Source of the DNA: Rhizobium favelukesii
GTDB lineage: Bacteria > Pseudomonadota > Alphaproteobacteria > Rhizobiales > Rhizobiaceae
Direction of reading: 5' to 3'
DNA length: 64,000 bases
Assembly (NCBI RefSeq): GCF_000577275.2
Contig: NZ_HG916852.1
Span: forward strand, 1,057,001 to 1,121,000
Shown in pieces: positions 28,674 to 37,169 of the stretch. The position numbers and the translations under genes were made by a program. Every line of letters starts with the position of its first letter. Within the stretch, counting starts at the first letter, position 1. The notes beneath the pieces are model-generated. The model made no database searches. It was not told the DNA's origin and worked only from the letters and a program-made list of their open reading frames with translations.

Positions 28674-29591
28674 CTATCTCCGCGTCGCAGGCCGGTACGA
28701 TCCGAGCAGGGCAGGCGGGTCGTCCGTTTCGACCTCGCCGCGCTCTACCAGGTCCTCGATATGGGCAAGAACCGAAAGGGCCGCGGCGCCGTGGAGGCGC
28801 GGATCGGTCTCGCGATAAATCACCTTCACCATCTCGGGAATATTGCGATCGCCGGCACGGATGCGGCCGAGCACGGCGCGTTCGCGCATCCGCCGATGGG
28901 TTTTGAGCGCCCGCATGAACGAGATCGGCTTGCGGACTGGGCCCCCATGGCCGGGAAGCAGGAGACGATCGTGCCGCGCGATCAGCTTGTCGAGGGACGT
29001 CATGTAGTCGGACATGGAGCCGTCTGGCGGCGCGACGATGGAGGTAGCCCATGCCATCACATGATCGGCGGAAAACAGGATGCCCGTTCCCTCGAGCGCG
29101 AAGGCCGCATGGTTGGCGGTGTGGCCCGGCGTCAGCACGCCCGTCAGCCTCCATCCGTCGCCCTCTATCGTCTCTCCGTCGCCGATCGCAATGTCGGGCC
29201 GGAAATCCACGTCAGAGCTCTCGTCGAAGGGATTGACCTCGCCTTGGTGCAGCGGACGGGCTGCGCGGTGTGGCCCCTCCGCAACGATCTGCGCACCGGT
29301 AGCGGCCTGCAGGCGCCGAGACAGTGGGGAGTGGTCGCGATGCGTATGGCTGACGAAGATATGCGTGACTTCGCGTCCCCCGAGCGCTGCCATCAACGCC
29401 TGGAAATGCGCCTCGTCCTCAGGGCCGGGGTCGATGACCGCTGTGGAACCATGACCGACGATATAGCTGTTGGTGCCATGGAAGGTGAAGGGACTTGGAT
29501 TGTTGACCGTGATCCGTTGCACGCCGGGGGCAATCGGAAGAGCCTGGCCGTACGCTGGCTCAAAGGCAAGATTGAACTCGGGACTTGCCAT
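28674..29591 (-). CDS. MBL-fold hydrolase (LACTB2/RNase-like)
   Basis: A 305-residue metallo-beta-lactamase fold protein with the full HxHxDH motif in FVSHTHRDHSPLS, later ligands in LTPGHTANHAAF and LLPGHGGPV, and the Asp in LFSADHVM. A C-terminal winged-helix-like extension (HRRMRERAVLGRIRAGDRNIPEMVKVIYRETDPRLHGAAALSVLAHIEDLVERGEVE) is the C-terminal domain of the LACTB2 group. LACTB2 is an endoribonuclease in mitochondria, but bacterial members are uncharacterised. It is adjacent, with no gap, to the cupin gene upstream. Confidence 0.88.
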   Translation of the reverse strand: MASPEFNLAFEPAYGQALPIAPGVQRITVNNPSPFTFHGTNSYIVGHGSTAVIDPGPEDEAHFQALMAALGGREVTHIFVSHTHRDHSPLSRRLQAATGAQIVAEGPHRAARPLHQGEVNPFDESSDVDFRPDIAIGDGETIEGDGWRLTGVLTPGHTANHAAFALEGTGILFSADHVMAWATSIVAPPDGSMSDYMTSLDKLIARHDRLLLPGHGGPVRKPISFMRALKTHRRMRERAVLGRIRAGDRNIPEMVKVIYRETDPRLHGAAALSVLAHIEDLVERGEVETDDPPALLGSYRPATRR

Positions 29592-29888
29592 CTATTTGTA
29601 TTCGATCTCGACGAAGGACATCGGCTGATCGCCGGCGTTGACGACAGTGTGCTCGATGCCGGCATCGCGCCGGTAGGCCGCGCCCTTGGCGACATCGACC
29701 CTGCGGCTTTCACCCTTTTCCTCAAGCAGAAATTGGCAATCGGTCATCGGCACGACAACGTAGCCCAGACCATGCGTGTGAACGCCAGTGTCCGCCCCCG
29801 GCTCGAAATCCCAACGCGTGATCCGAACCACGGCATCGTCGAGCAGCAGCGTTGCAAGGGCAGGCGGGCGGGCGCGGTACTGGCTCAT
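29592..29888 (-). CDS. Small cupin protein
   Basis: A 98-residue cupin starting at the ATG at 29888, preceded by AGGAGTG. The motif GADTGVHTHGLGYVVVPMTDCQF is cupin motif 1 (His pair) and GAAYRRDAGIEHTVVNAGDQPMSFVEIE is motif 2. One metal could be bound by the histidines. A longer open frame upstream crosses the tRNA-Gln gene and is rejected. Substrate unknown; first gene of the cupin-MBL-DCC operon. Confidence 0.87.
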   Translation of the reverse strand: MSQYRARPPALATLLLDDAVVRITRWDFEPGADTGVHTHGLGYVVVPMTDCQFLLEEKGESRRVDVAKGAAYRRDAGIEHTVVNAGDQPMSFVEIEYK

Positions 29889-30050
29889 CGTCACTCCTGA
29901 TCGTCTTGGACGGCTGACCCGAGACCTAGCATGGCGACGCAAAAAGCGCACAGAAATATGCCGTGGCCCGAAACTTAATGATTGTGACTGCCGGCGAGCT
30001 TTGCTAAGCAGGCGTCGATTTGGAAAGCGGTCTCCGCTTTCAAGCTCTGG

Positions 30051-30125
30051 TGGGGCGTCGCCAAGCGGTAAGGCACCGGTTTTTGGTACCGGCATTCCCA
30101 GGTTCGAATCCTGGCGCCCCAGCCA
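30051..30125 (+). tRNA. tRNA-Gln (anticodon TTG)
   Basis: A complete cloverleaf: acceptor TGGGGCG/CGCCCCA with discriminator G and encoded CCA, anticodon stem CCGGT/ACCGG enclosing loop TTTTGGT with anticodon TTG, and a T arm with GGTTCGAATC. It reads glutamine CAA codons. It lies on the plus strand upstream of the reverse cupin gene. Confidence 0.96.
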
Positions 30126-30512
30126 TCCGACTGTTGCTCGCCTCTTGCTCGCCACATACCCCTGAACTTTCGCCACTGAAATTGAGCAAGCCAAATCGCA
30201 GGCGGCGGCTTCACAATGCTTGCTCTTAAATGCTATCTTCGGTTGCGCTGGTGGCGTGGCATCTCGTTTTACAACGAGCGAGGATTGGGCGAAGCTTCTC
30301 GTCTGGTCGTTCCGGCTTCTCTGAAAGGTTGGCGCCGGAGATTCTGGACAATCGGTCGGCCAGAGTGCGCACCTCGGAAGCCGGCTTTGCCGAGGCAGCC
30401 GAGCCAAAGGGGAACGCGACCAAGTGTGTGGCCGTCGATTGACGATCGGTGTTTGCGCTCGTCGAAAAGCGACCCGCCGGGCCGCCTTCCAAATTCGCTC
30501 GCTCTGAACCTC
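30126..30512. other. Gene-poor interval between tRNA-Gln and lipoprotein gene
   Basis: These 387 bases hold overlapping open frames in both directions, none with a ribosome site, signal or recognisable motif. They lack the base-position bias of neighbouring genes. I see nothing I can support as a gene. Confidence 0.5.
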
Positions 30513-30926
30513 TTACTGCGTGGGCTGGGCCGGTGCCAGGAACTCGGCGCAATAGGACGGGCCGTTGACGCCGGGGATGTCGCCGACGACGCGGATGCTG
30601 CGGATCGTGTAGTCGGAGCTCGTGGCGATTTCCGCCTGGCAGCGCAGGTACTGCGTGCGTGCGGGCGAGATCTGCTTGCCGCGCTTGCCATCGGCACCTT
30701 CTGCGTATTTCGCCGGGACGCGAACCGTCTTGTAGCCGCCCTTCCAGGTGTAGTTGACGCCGGCGCCGTTCTCGGTGTCGCTGATCGGCGGGCCGAAGGC
30801 GGCGAAGAACTTGCCAGCCGACTGACCAACCCAGCGGCTGGAGATCGGATCGGCGGAGGTCGGAATCGTCGTGCAGCCGGCAAGCGCAATGGCAAGCCCA
30901 GCCGCGGCAAAGGTGCGGAGTGTCAT
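30513..30926 (-). CDS. Hypothetical lipoprotein
   Basis: With the ATG at 30926 it has 137 residues. The signal MTLRTFAAAGLAIALAGC ends in lipobox LAGC (Cys18). The mature part has SSRWVGQSAGKFFAAFGPPISDTENGAGVNYTWKGGYKTVRVPAKY, a beta-rich segment reminiscent of small outer-membrane-assembly lipoproteins, then Cys pairs in LRCQAEI and PSYCAEF that could form a disulfide. No enzymatic motif. The region upstream, to tRNA-Pro, should hold its promoter. Confidence 0.78.
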   Translation of the reverse strand: MTLRTFAAAGLAIALAGCTTIPTSADPISSRWVGQSAGKFFAAFGPPISDTENGAGVNYTWKGGYKTVRVPAKYAEGADGKRGKQISPARTQYLRCQAEIATSSDYTIRSIRVVGDIPGVNGPSYCAEFLAPAQPTQ

Positions 30927-31196
30927 TCTATCGTCCCTGAAGTTGTCGCGCATTCGACGGCGGGAAACGCTGGTCTGCAGCGGTTTCCGCTTGTCCCGCC
31001 GAGCGCTTTAGCGCGGAACCCGACAAAAGAAAATCGACCCACCTTCGCAATCGCAAAATTTGCCGCAAGTGTGTCTTTTTGCTCCAGTTAGCCCTGCGCA
31101 GAGGTGCGCCAGCCGCGCCGGCGAAAAATGCGCCGGCTTTTGAATTTTCGTGCTTGCGCAACAGGATGCGCCGGTCTATAGAGGCGCCGCTGGTCA

Positions 31197-31273
31197 CGGA
31201 GTGTAGCGCAGTCTGGTAGCGCACCACGTTCGGGACGTGGGGGTCGAGTGTTCGAATCACTCCACTCCGACCA
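31197..31273 (+). tRNA. tRNA-Pro (anticodon CGG)
   Basis: Acceptor CGGAGTG/CACTCCG with discriminator A and encoded CCA, anticodon stem CCACG/CGTGG around loop TTCGGGA (anticodon CGG), and T arm GTTCGAATC. It reads CCG proline codons. The accessory-looking region with the IS remnant and the repeat gene follows directly. Confidence 0.96.
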
Positions 31274-31764
31274 GCCGATAACCTCTTGAATTAAAAGAGG
31301 AAATGTCTCTCCCGAAACGCTCTCCGAATTTACGTCTCCTGAAATGTCTCCGGACTGAATCGGGGCAGACCCCTTATGCCTTCCTTCGAGTCGGCCAAAC
31401 TTGCCGCAACATAGGTGCGCGCTGGCGACCGGGTCTTGATCGGAACATGACGATGTCCGTGGTCGATGTATGGCAGGACGGCCGGCCACACGAGACACCT
31501 CGCGCAGCGAAAAGGAAGCTTGAATTTGCACAATAGGGGAGGCCGAAAGCACCAGGAATGCGACAGCGCTTTTTGGGGAGCTTCTGACTGATAAACCATT
31601 GTGCGTGTGACCGGCCGAGGGCAATGTCGTTAGACCGAAGGTTGCACTGGAGACGCTGCACTAAGCCGCTCACTATCCGCCGGTATTTGGTTTTAGGGGT
31701 GCCGACTTAGACCTACCCATGGTCAAATTGAGTAGCCGAAACCATACATCTTACCCGGTGACGA
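31274..31764. other. Gene-poor flank after tRNA-Pro
   Basis: About 490 bases without a supportable gene. Short open frames exist but none shows a start context or motif. Two similar GAAATGTCTC strings (31300 and 31350 region) are the only local repeat I notice. No integrase fragment is recognisable, so tRNA-associated integration is possible but not shown. Confidence 0.45.
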
Positions 31765-32245
31765 TAGGCGGATTGACGCCGGACGGCTCTGCGTCTCGTC
31801 GAAGCAGGATGAACAGCCGACGATAGCCAAAGCGCCGTCGTTCATTTGCGAGGTTGCGTAACTTCGCTCGCAACTCGACCTCCGGCGGTCGGCATCGGTA
31901 GCGGATCGACTTGCGGTCGGCGGATATAATCTGGCAGGCCCGCCGTTCCGAAAGACTTATGGCGGCCTTCAGATGTGTGACGGCATCACGATTGGCGGCA
32001 GGCCCGACCGTTTTTTTTGAAGAAGCTCGCGGAGTGCGGCTGCCAGCATATGCTCGCCAAGCAGTTTCTTCAGTCTGGCATCCTCATCTTCCAGCGCCTT
32101 TAACCGCTTCGCCTCGGACACTTCCATGCCGCCATATTTGGCTTTCCAGTTGTAGAAGGTCGCTTCCGAGATGCCGTGGTTGCGGCAAAGGTCGGCCGTT
32201 TTCGCGCCAGCTTCCTGCTCACGCAAAACGCCGATGATCTAATCA
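31765..32245 (-). mobile_element. IS3-family insertion sequence remnant (orfA and truncated orfB)
   Basis: On the reverse strand, IIGVLREQEAGAKTADLCRNHG and ISEATFYNWKAKYGGMEVSEAKRLKALEDEDARLKKLL are the HTH and leucine zipper of an IS3 OrfA. It ends at a run of eight A residues (complement of 32011-32018), the usual -1 slippage site. OrfB then begins as VGPAANRDAVTHLKAAISLSERRACQIISADRKSIRYR and continues RPPEVELRAKLRNLANERRRFGYRRLFILLRRD, breaking off after SGVN near 31772. A stop precedes IIGVL at the OrfA N-terminus. The integrase core and both ends are missing, so it cannot move. Confidence 0.85.
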
Positions 32246-32740
32246 ATTCTGGAGGAAATTCGCAGTGGCAGGTCACAGGACTTCTATCTTGGGATGGTGA
32301 CTAGTCATAATGGGCACATTACTTCGCAGACTTATCAAGTGGGAGATCGTGTCCGGATATTCATGGGGCCATTACACAAAACGAGACATAACTTGAGGGG
32401 AATAACGGTACATTAACTCATAATTAGTGGTTGCAGCATAATTGTTTGCTCAGTCAGTCTATGGCGAATCTCATCGTCTAGGCTCAACGATGTTCGGGTT
32501 TGGTCCTGTCGAATGTCGAGGTTTAGGAGACGGTCGTTTCACGCACCGTGCGCATGATGCCTTATCCTAAACATTAGCTCCTTCGAGCGATGTCTTCCGA
32601 AATATTTTGTCTAAGCGTCTCGGCCATGCAGTTGTGCACGGCGCGAACCCTCCACCTATGGACTGGCGCGCGCCAGCTTTTGCTACGAGACGCGAGACGA
32701 AAGACACCGTCACCGCTAACGCCAGTGCAAGGGCAATTTC
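32246..32740. other. AT-richer upstream region of the octad-repeat gene
   Basis: About 495 bases without a supportable gene. The stretch 32280-32470 is clearly richer in A and T than the surrounding chromosome. It should include the promoter of the repeat gene; no known operator is recognised. Confidence 0.5.
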
Positions 32741-35700
32741 ATGACCTCGATCGTTTCTTCTCTTTCCAATACCCAGATCAAATCTCTATCGGCAAAGACG
32801 ATTAAGGGCTTCTCTACCGAGGATGTCGCGGCGCTTTCCACAGAGCAGCTCAAGATTTTCAACAAAGATCAGATATCCGCCCTTGAGGCTGAAGATATCG
32901 AAGCGCTCGATTCAGATCAGCTCGGCGCGATTTCAACGACCGCGATCGCAGGATTGAAGCCGGAATTGCTTGCCGCACTCGACGCCACGAAAATCGGGGC
33001 TCTGGGGAACGATCAGATTGCAGCCTTCAGCGCCACGCAGATTGCGGCTCTTACTCCCGACCAGATCGAAGGCCTCACGGCTGATCAGATCAAGGGCCTA
33101 AATGCGACACAGATCGGCTCCATCGGTGCGGAAGACATTGCCAAGTTCTCTGACGACGAAATTGCGGCCATCAGCACCAAGGCCATCGGCAGCCTGAAGA
33201 ACGAAGCGATCGCTGTGTTGAGCGACAGCCAGGTCGGCAAGCTCAGCGCCGATCAGATCAAGGTGATGACACCGAAGCAGATCAGCGGCTTCACGGCTGG
33301 CCAGATTGGCAAGTTCAGCGACGAGCAGATCGGTGCGCTGTCGGCAGCCCAGGTGGGTGCGCTCACCAACGACCAGATCGGCGGTCTTTCCGCAGGTCAG
33401 ATCGGCAAGCTCAGCAACGCGGCCGTTGCCGGTCTGAAGGCAACGCAAGTCACTGCGATGAGCGCTGATCAGGTGGCGGGCATCACTGCGGGCCAGAGTG
33501 CTCTACTGAGCGCCGCACAGGTCGCAGGCTTCAGCGCCACGAACGTCACCAAGCTGACCGACGATGCCGTTGCAGCCCTCAGCACCAAGGCCATCGGCAG
33601 CCTGAAGAACGAAGCGATCGCTGTGTTGAGCGACAGCCAGGTCGGCAAGCTCAGCGCCGATCAGATCAAAGTGATGACACCGAAGCAGATCAGCGGCTTC
33701 ACGGCTGGCCAGATCGGCAAGTTCACCGATGAGCAGATCGGTGCCCTGTCGGCAGCCCAGGTCGGCTCGCTGACCAACGATCAGATCGGCGGTCTCTCCG
33801 CCGCTCAGATCGGCAAGCTCAGCAACGCGGCCGTTGGCGGTCTGAAGGCAACGCAGATCGCTGCGATGAGCGACACGCAGCTTGAAGGTCTGAGCGTTGC
33901 TCAGGCTGGTGCGCTGAGCGGCAGCCCAGGTGGGTGCTCTGAGTGCGGAAGACATTGCCAAGTTCTCTGACGATGAAATTGCGGCCATCAGCACCAAGGC
34001 CATCGGCAGCCTGAAGAACGAAGCGATCGCTGTGTTGAGCGACAGCCAGGTCGGCAAGCTCAGCGCCGATCAGATCAAGGTGATGACACCGAAGCAGATC
34101 AGCGGCTTCACGGCTGGCCAGATCGGCAAGTTCACCGATGAACAGATCGGTGCGCTGTCGGCAGCCCAGGTCGGCGCGCTGACCAACGACCAGATCGGCG
34201 GTCTTTCCGCAGGTCAGATCGGCAAGCTCAGCAACGCGGCCGTTGCCGGTCTGAAGGCAACGCAGATCACTGCGATGAGCGCTGATCAGGTGGCGGGCAT
34301 CACTGCAGGCCAGAGTGCTCTACTGAGCGCCGCACAGGTCGCAGGCTTCAGCGCCACGAACGTCACCAAGCTGACCGACGATGCCGTTGCAGCCCTCAGC
34401 ACCAAGGCCATCGGCAGCCTGAAGAACGAAGCGATCGCTGTGTTGAGCGACAGCCAGGTCGGCAAGCTCAGCGCCGATCAGATCAAGGTGATGACGCCGC
34501 AGCAGATCACCGGCTTCACGGCAGGCCAGCTCGGCAAGTTCACCGACGAACAGGTCGGCGCACTGTCGGCAGCCCAGGTCGGAGCGCTGACCAACGATCA
34601 GATCGCGGGTCTCTCCGCCGCTCAGATCGGCAAACTCAGCGACACGGCCGTTGCAGGTCTCAAGGCAACGCAGATCACCGCGATGAGCGACACGCAGCTC
34701 GAGGGTGTCAGCACTACTCAGGCTGGCGTGCTGACGGCAGCCCAGGTTGGGGCTCTGAGTGCAGCAGACATCGCCAAGTTCTCCGACGATGAAATCGGAG
34801 CGATCGGTGCGAAGGCGATCAACGGCCTGAAGAACGATGCGATTGCCGCCCTTAGCGAAAGCCAGATCGGTAAGCTCAGCACCGATCAGATCTCTGGTCT
34901 GCTATCGACTCAGATCCCTGGCTTCACGGCAACCCAGATCGGCAAGTTCAGCGATGCGCAGATCGGTGCCCTGTCGGCAGCCCAGGTGGGTGCGCTCACC
35001 AACGATCAGATCGGCGGCTTGACTGCGGGTCAGATTGGCAAGCTCAGCAACACGGCCGTTACCGGTCTGAAGGCAAGCCAGATCACCGCGATGAGCGCTG
35101 ATCAGGTGGCGGGCATTACTGCAGGCCAAGCTGGCCTTCTGACTGCGCTGCAGGTCGCAGGCTTCAGCGCTGCCAACGTTACCAAGCTGACCGATGACGC
35201 AGTCGCCGCGATCAACACCAAGTCGATCAGCGGTCTGAAGAACGAAGCCATCGGTGTTCTCAGCGACAGCCAGATCGGCAAGCTCAGCGCCGATCAGATC
35301 AAGGCTGTCACCACGCAGCAGATCACCGGCTTTACGGCAGGCCAGCTCGGCAAGTTCACCGATGAACAGATCGGCGCACTGTCGGCAGCTCAGGTCGGAG
35401 CGCTGACCAACGATCAGATCGCGGGTCTCTCCGCCGCTCAGATCGGCAAGCTCAGCGACACGGCCATCACCGGCCTGAAGGCAAGCCAGATCACCGGAAT
35501 GAGCGTCGCTCAGATCGAAGGGATCACGCTGTCGCAGACTGCTAAACTGAACGCTGCACAGATCGGCGCAATGGCACCGGAAGGCGTAGCGAAATTCTCT
35601 GTCGACGAAATCGCCGCAATTGACGTCAGCGCGATCTCGGGACTTTCTGCGGATGACATCTCGGCCTTGGACAAGGATCACGCCAACGCCTTCACCACAC

Positions 35701-35765
35701 CGCAGATCCAGGCAATGAATGACGATCAGCTGGCCGCCGTCGTGGCAGCCTACAACGAAGCCTAA
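32741..35765 (+). pseudogene. Octapeptide-repeat protein gene, broken by one extra base
   Basis: Two frames, 32741-33970 and 33930-35765, form one gene of about 1007 residues if one extra G near 33918 is removed (CTGAGCGGCAGCCC versus the parallel CTGACGGCAGCCC at about 34731). The whole protein is octads of the form GxLSxxQI, for example GALSAAQV, GALTNDQI, GGLSAGQI, GKLSNAAV. Seventeen octads make a 136-residue (408-base) unit. In the restored frame I see no Cys, Trp or Arg and no signal peptide. The S/T-x-x-Q/E pattern would cap short helices, suggesting a solenoid. Function is unknown; similar LTxxQI repeats occur in large surface or secreted proteobacterial proteins. As sequenced it is broken, though an assembly error is possible. 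Confidence 0.85.
33181..35629 (+). repeat. 408-bp higher-order tandem repeat, six copies
   Basis: The codon run AAG-xxx-ATC-xxC (the TKAIGSL octad) has the G of AAG at 33181, 33589, 33998, 34406, 34814 and 35222. The steps are 408, 409, 408, 408 and 408 bases; the single 409 exposes the one-base insertion. Units alternate between an EDIAKFSDDEI type and a TNVTKLTDDAV type, so the true period is 816 bases. The first two 816-base copies are nearly identical, later ones more diverged. The last copy is partial. Confidence 0.9.
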
Positions 35766-35773
35766 AGAGCAAA

Positions 35774-35850
35774 GGAGGCGCGGTCTTCATGGCCGCGCCT
35801 CACCGAATTGTCGCGATCGGGCCTGCAGCCTTGCAGGCCCTCTTCGTTTT
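35774..35850 (+). terminator. Double-hairpin terminator after the repeat gene
   Basis: A first hairpin has arms GAGGCGCGG/CCGCGCCTC with a short loop (35774-35800). The second has nine-base arms GGGCCTGCA/TGCAGGCCC (35819-35827, 35832-35840) followed by TCTTCGTTTT. It starts nine bases after the repeat gene stop. Confidence 0.82.
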
Positions 35851-35942
35851 CTGACGTCAACTTCGGCGCGGGGGCCGGAAGCAAAGCGAGGAACTCGGCC
35901 AGGGGTTTAAACATCCCGAACATCACATCCGTCGGGTGCGTC

Positions 35943-36158
35943 CTATGCCCCGAGAATGGCATCGATTTCCGCAATCAGAGCCGCATAGGTCTCGATGTGC
36001 CGATAATACTCGTTGCGGATCTGCTCGGTGATATCGGAGAGCGGCCCGGCTCCCTCCGCGCGGAAGTGCTTGACCTCATTCTCGGTCATGGATTTGAGAT
36101 TGTCCTCGTACTCCTTGACCCTCTGAACATAGTCTTCCCGAAGCTTTTCCAGGTTCAT
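35943..36158 (-). CDS. Small hypothetical protein
   Basis: A 71-residue protein from the ATG at 36158, preceded by the strong AGGAGGGA. The sequence MNLEKLREDYVQRVKEYEDNLKSMTENEVKHFRAEGAGPLSDITEQIRNEYYRHIETYAALIAEIDAILGA is mostly amphipathic helix with charged residues and no Cys, giving a likely helical hairpin. No family is recognised. Convergent with the repeat gene's terminator. Confidence 0.68.
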   Translation of the reverse strand: MNLEKLREDYVQRVKEYEDNLKSMTENEVKHFRAEGAGPLSDITEQIRNEYYRHIETYAALIAEIDAILGA

Positions 36159-36286
36159 CACGTCCCTCCTGCGGTAGCCAAGCGCCGCGGACATTCTGAC
36201 GCGCGGCGGCGGCAATCTAAAGGTTGCCTAGAAGAGATGCGGCGCTTAAAGCAGATTGACAATCCCGGCCGGTGAAAAGTGAACCA

Positions 36287-37108
36287 ATGAGCAGCTCGAA
36301 CTTCTATTCCAACATGGGCGGCCTGCCGCCACAGACCGAACTCCTGTCCAGCAAGGCCGTGTTCACGACGGCCTATGCAGTCATCCCCCGCACCGTTATG
36401 ACCGACATTGTCACCAGCTATCTCCCGCACTGGGACGGTACGCGAGCCTGGGTCATCTCCCGCCCGTTGAGCGGTTTTTCCGAGACCTTTTCGCAATACA
36501 TCATGGAAGTGCAGCCGGGCGGCGGCAGTGATAGGCCGGAGCCGGAAAAGCGCGCGCAAGGCGTGCTTTTCGTCGTCGAGGGCGAGATGACCGTCGAGTT
36601 CGAAGGTGCGTCGCATGCGATGCGTCCCGGCTCTTTCGCCTTCCTGCCGGCCGGCTCCCGCTGGACTTTGTGGAACAAGAGTGCTGCACCCGTGAAGTTT
36701 CATTGGATCCGCAAGGCCTTCCAGGAAGCCGAAGGCCTGGAGCCGCCGCCGGCGATCTTCACGCATGAGGAAAACCATCCGCCTCAGCCGATGCCAGATA
36801 CGGACGGCGCCTGGGCGACGACGCGCTTCATCGACCCGGCCGATCTTCGTTATGACATGCACGTCACCATCGTCACCTTCGAGCCCGGCGGCGTGATCCC
36901 CTTCATGGAAACGCATGTCATGGAACACGGCCTCTATGTGCTCGAGGGCAGGGCCGTCTATCGTCTCAACAAGGATTGGGTTGAGGTCGAAGCGGGCGAC
37001 TTCATGTGGCTGCGCGCCTTCTGCCCGCAGGCCTGCTACGCCGGTGGCCCCGGCCGCTTCCGCTACCTGCTCTACAAGGACGTCAACCGCCACATGCCTT
37101 TGTGGTAG
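36287..37108 (+). CDS. allE: (S)-ureidoglycine aminohydrolase, bicupin
   Basis: A 273-residue bicupin. It converts (S)-ureidoglycine to (S)-ureidoglycolate and ammonia in purine (allantoin) breakdown. Recognised features are the N-terminal GGLPPQTELLSSKAVFTTAYAVIPRTVMTDIVTSYLPHWDGTRAWVISRP, the first cupin (about 70-140: EVQPGGGSDRPEPEKRAQGVLFVVEGEM), and the second, metal-binding cupin with the cluster TFEPGGVIPFMETHVMEHGLYVLEG (about 205-230: Glu, His, His). The ATG at 36287 is used; the longer frame adds five codons. It stands alone here, apart from any other purine gene, and ends at a bidirectional terminator. Confidence 0.9.
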   Translation: MSSSNFYSNMGGLPPQTELLSSKAVFTTAYAVIPRTVMTDIVTSYLPHWDGTRAWVISRPLSGFSETFSQYIMEVQPGGGSDRPEPEKRAQGVLFVVEGEMTVEFEGASHAMRPGSFAFLPAGSRWTLWNKSAAPVKFHWIRKAFQEAEGLEPPPAIFTHEENHPPQPMPDTDGAWATTRFIDPADLRYDMHVTIVTFEPGGVIPFMETHVMEHGLYVLEGRAVYRLNKDWVEVEAGDFMWLRAFCPQACYAGGPGRFRYLLYKDVNRHMPLW

Positions 37109-37135
37109 GCGGAGAGAGAGACGGGTTACAATGAG

Positions 37136-37167
37136 AAACGGGGCCGATCTGGCCCCGTTTTCGTTTT
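37136..37167. terminator. Bidirectional terminator between allE and cysN
   Basis: Nine-base stem AACGGGGCC/GGCCCCGTT with a five-base loop, followed by TTCGTTTT on the plus strand and preceded by an A-run for the minus strand. It sits between two convergent stops at 37108 and 37170. Confidence 0.85.
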
Positions 37168-37169
37168 AT

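Noticed and set aside
29889..30407. N-terminal extension of the cupin frame
   Set aside because: It crosses the tRNA-Gln gene and lacks a ribosome site; the ATG at 29888 has AGGAGTG.
30216..31091. 291-codon plus-strand frame after tRNA-Gln
   Set aside because: Mostly antisense to the lipoprotein gene, no motif and no start context.
33121..35700. Tandem repeats considered as a CRISPR array
   Set aside because: Repeats are contiguous, in frame and protein-coding with 24-base steps; there are no spacers or cas genes.
31197..36000. Genomic island with att sites bounded by tRNA-Pro
   Set aside because: No duplicated tRNA end or integrase could be found in the interval, so integration is only a possibility.
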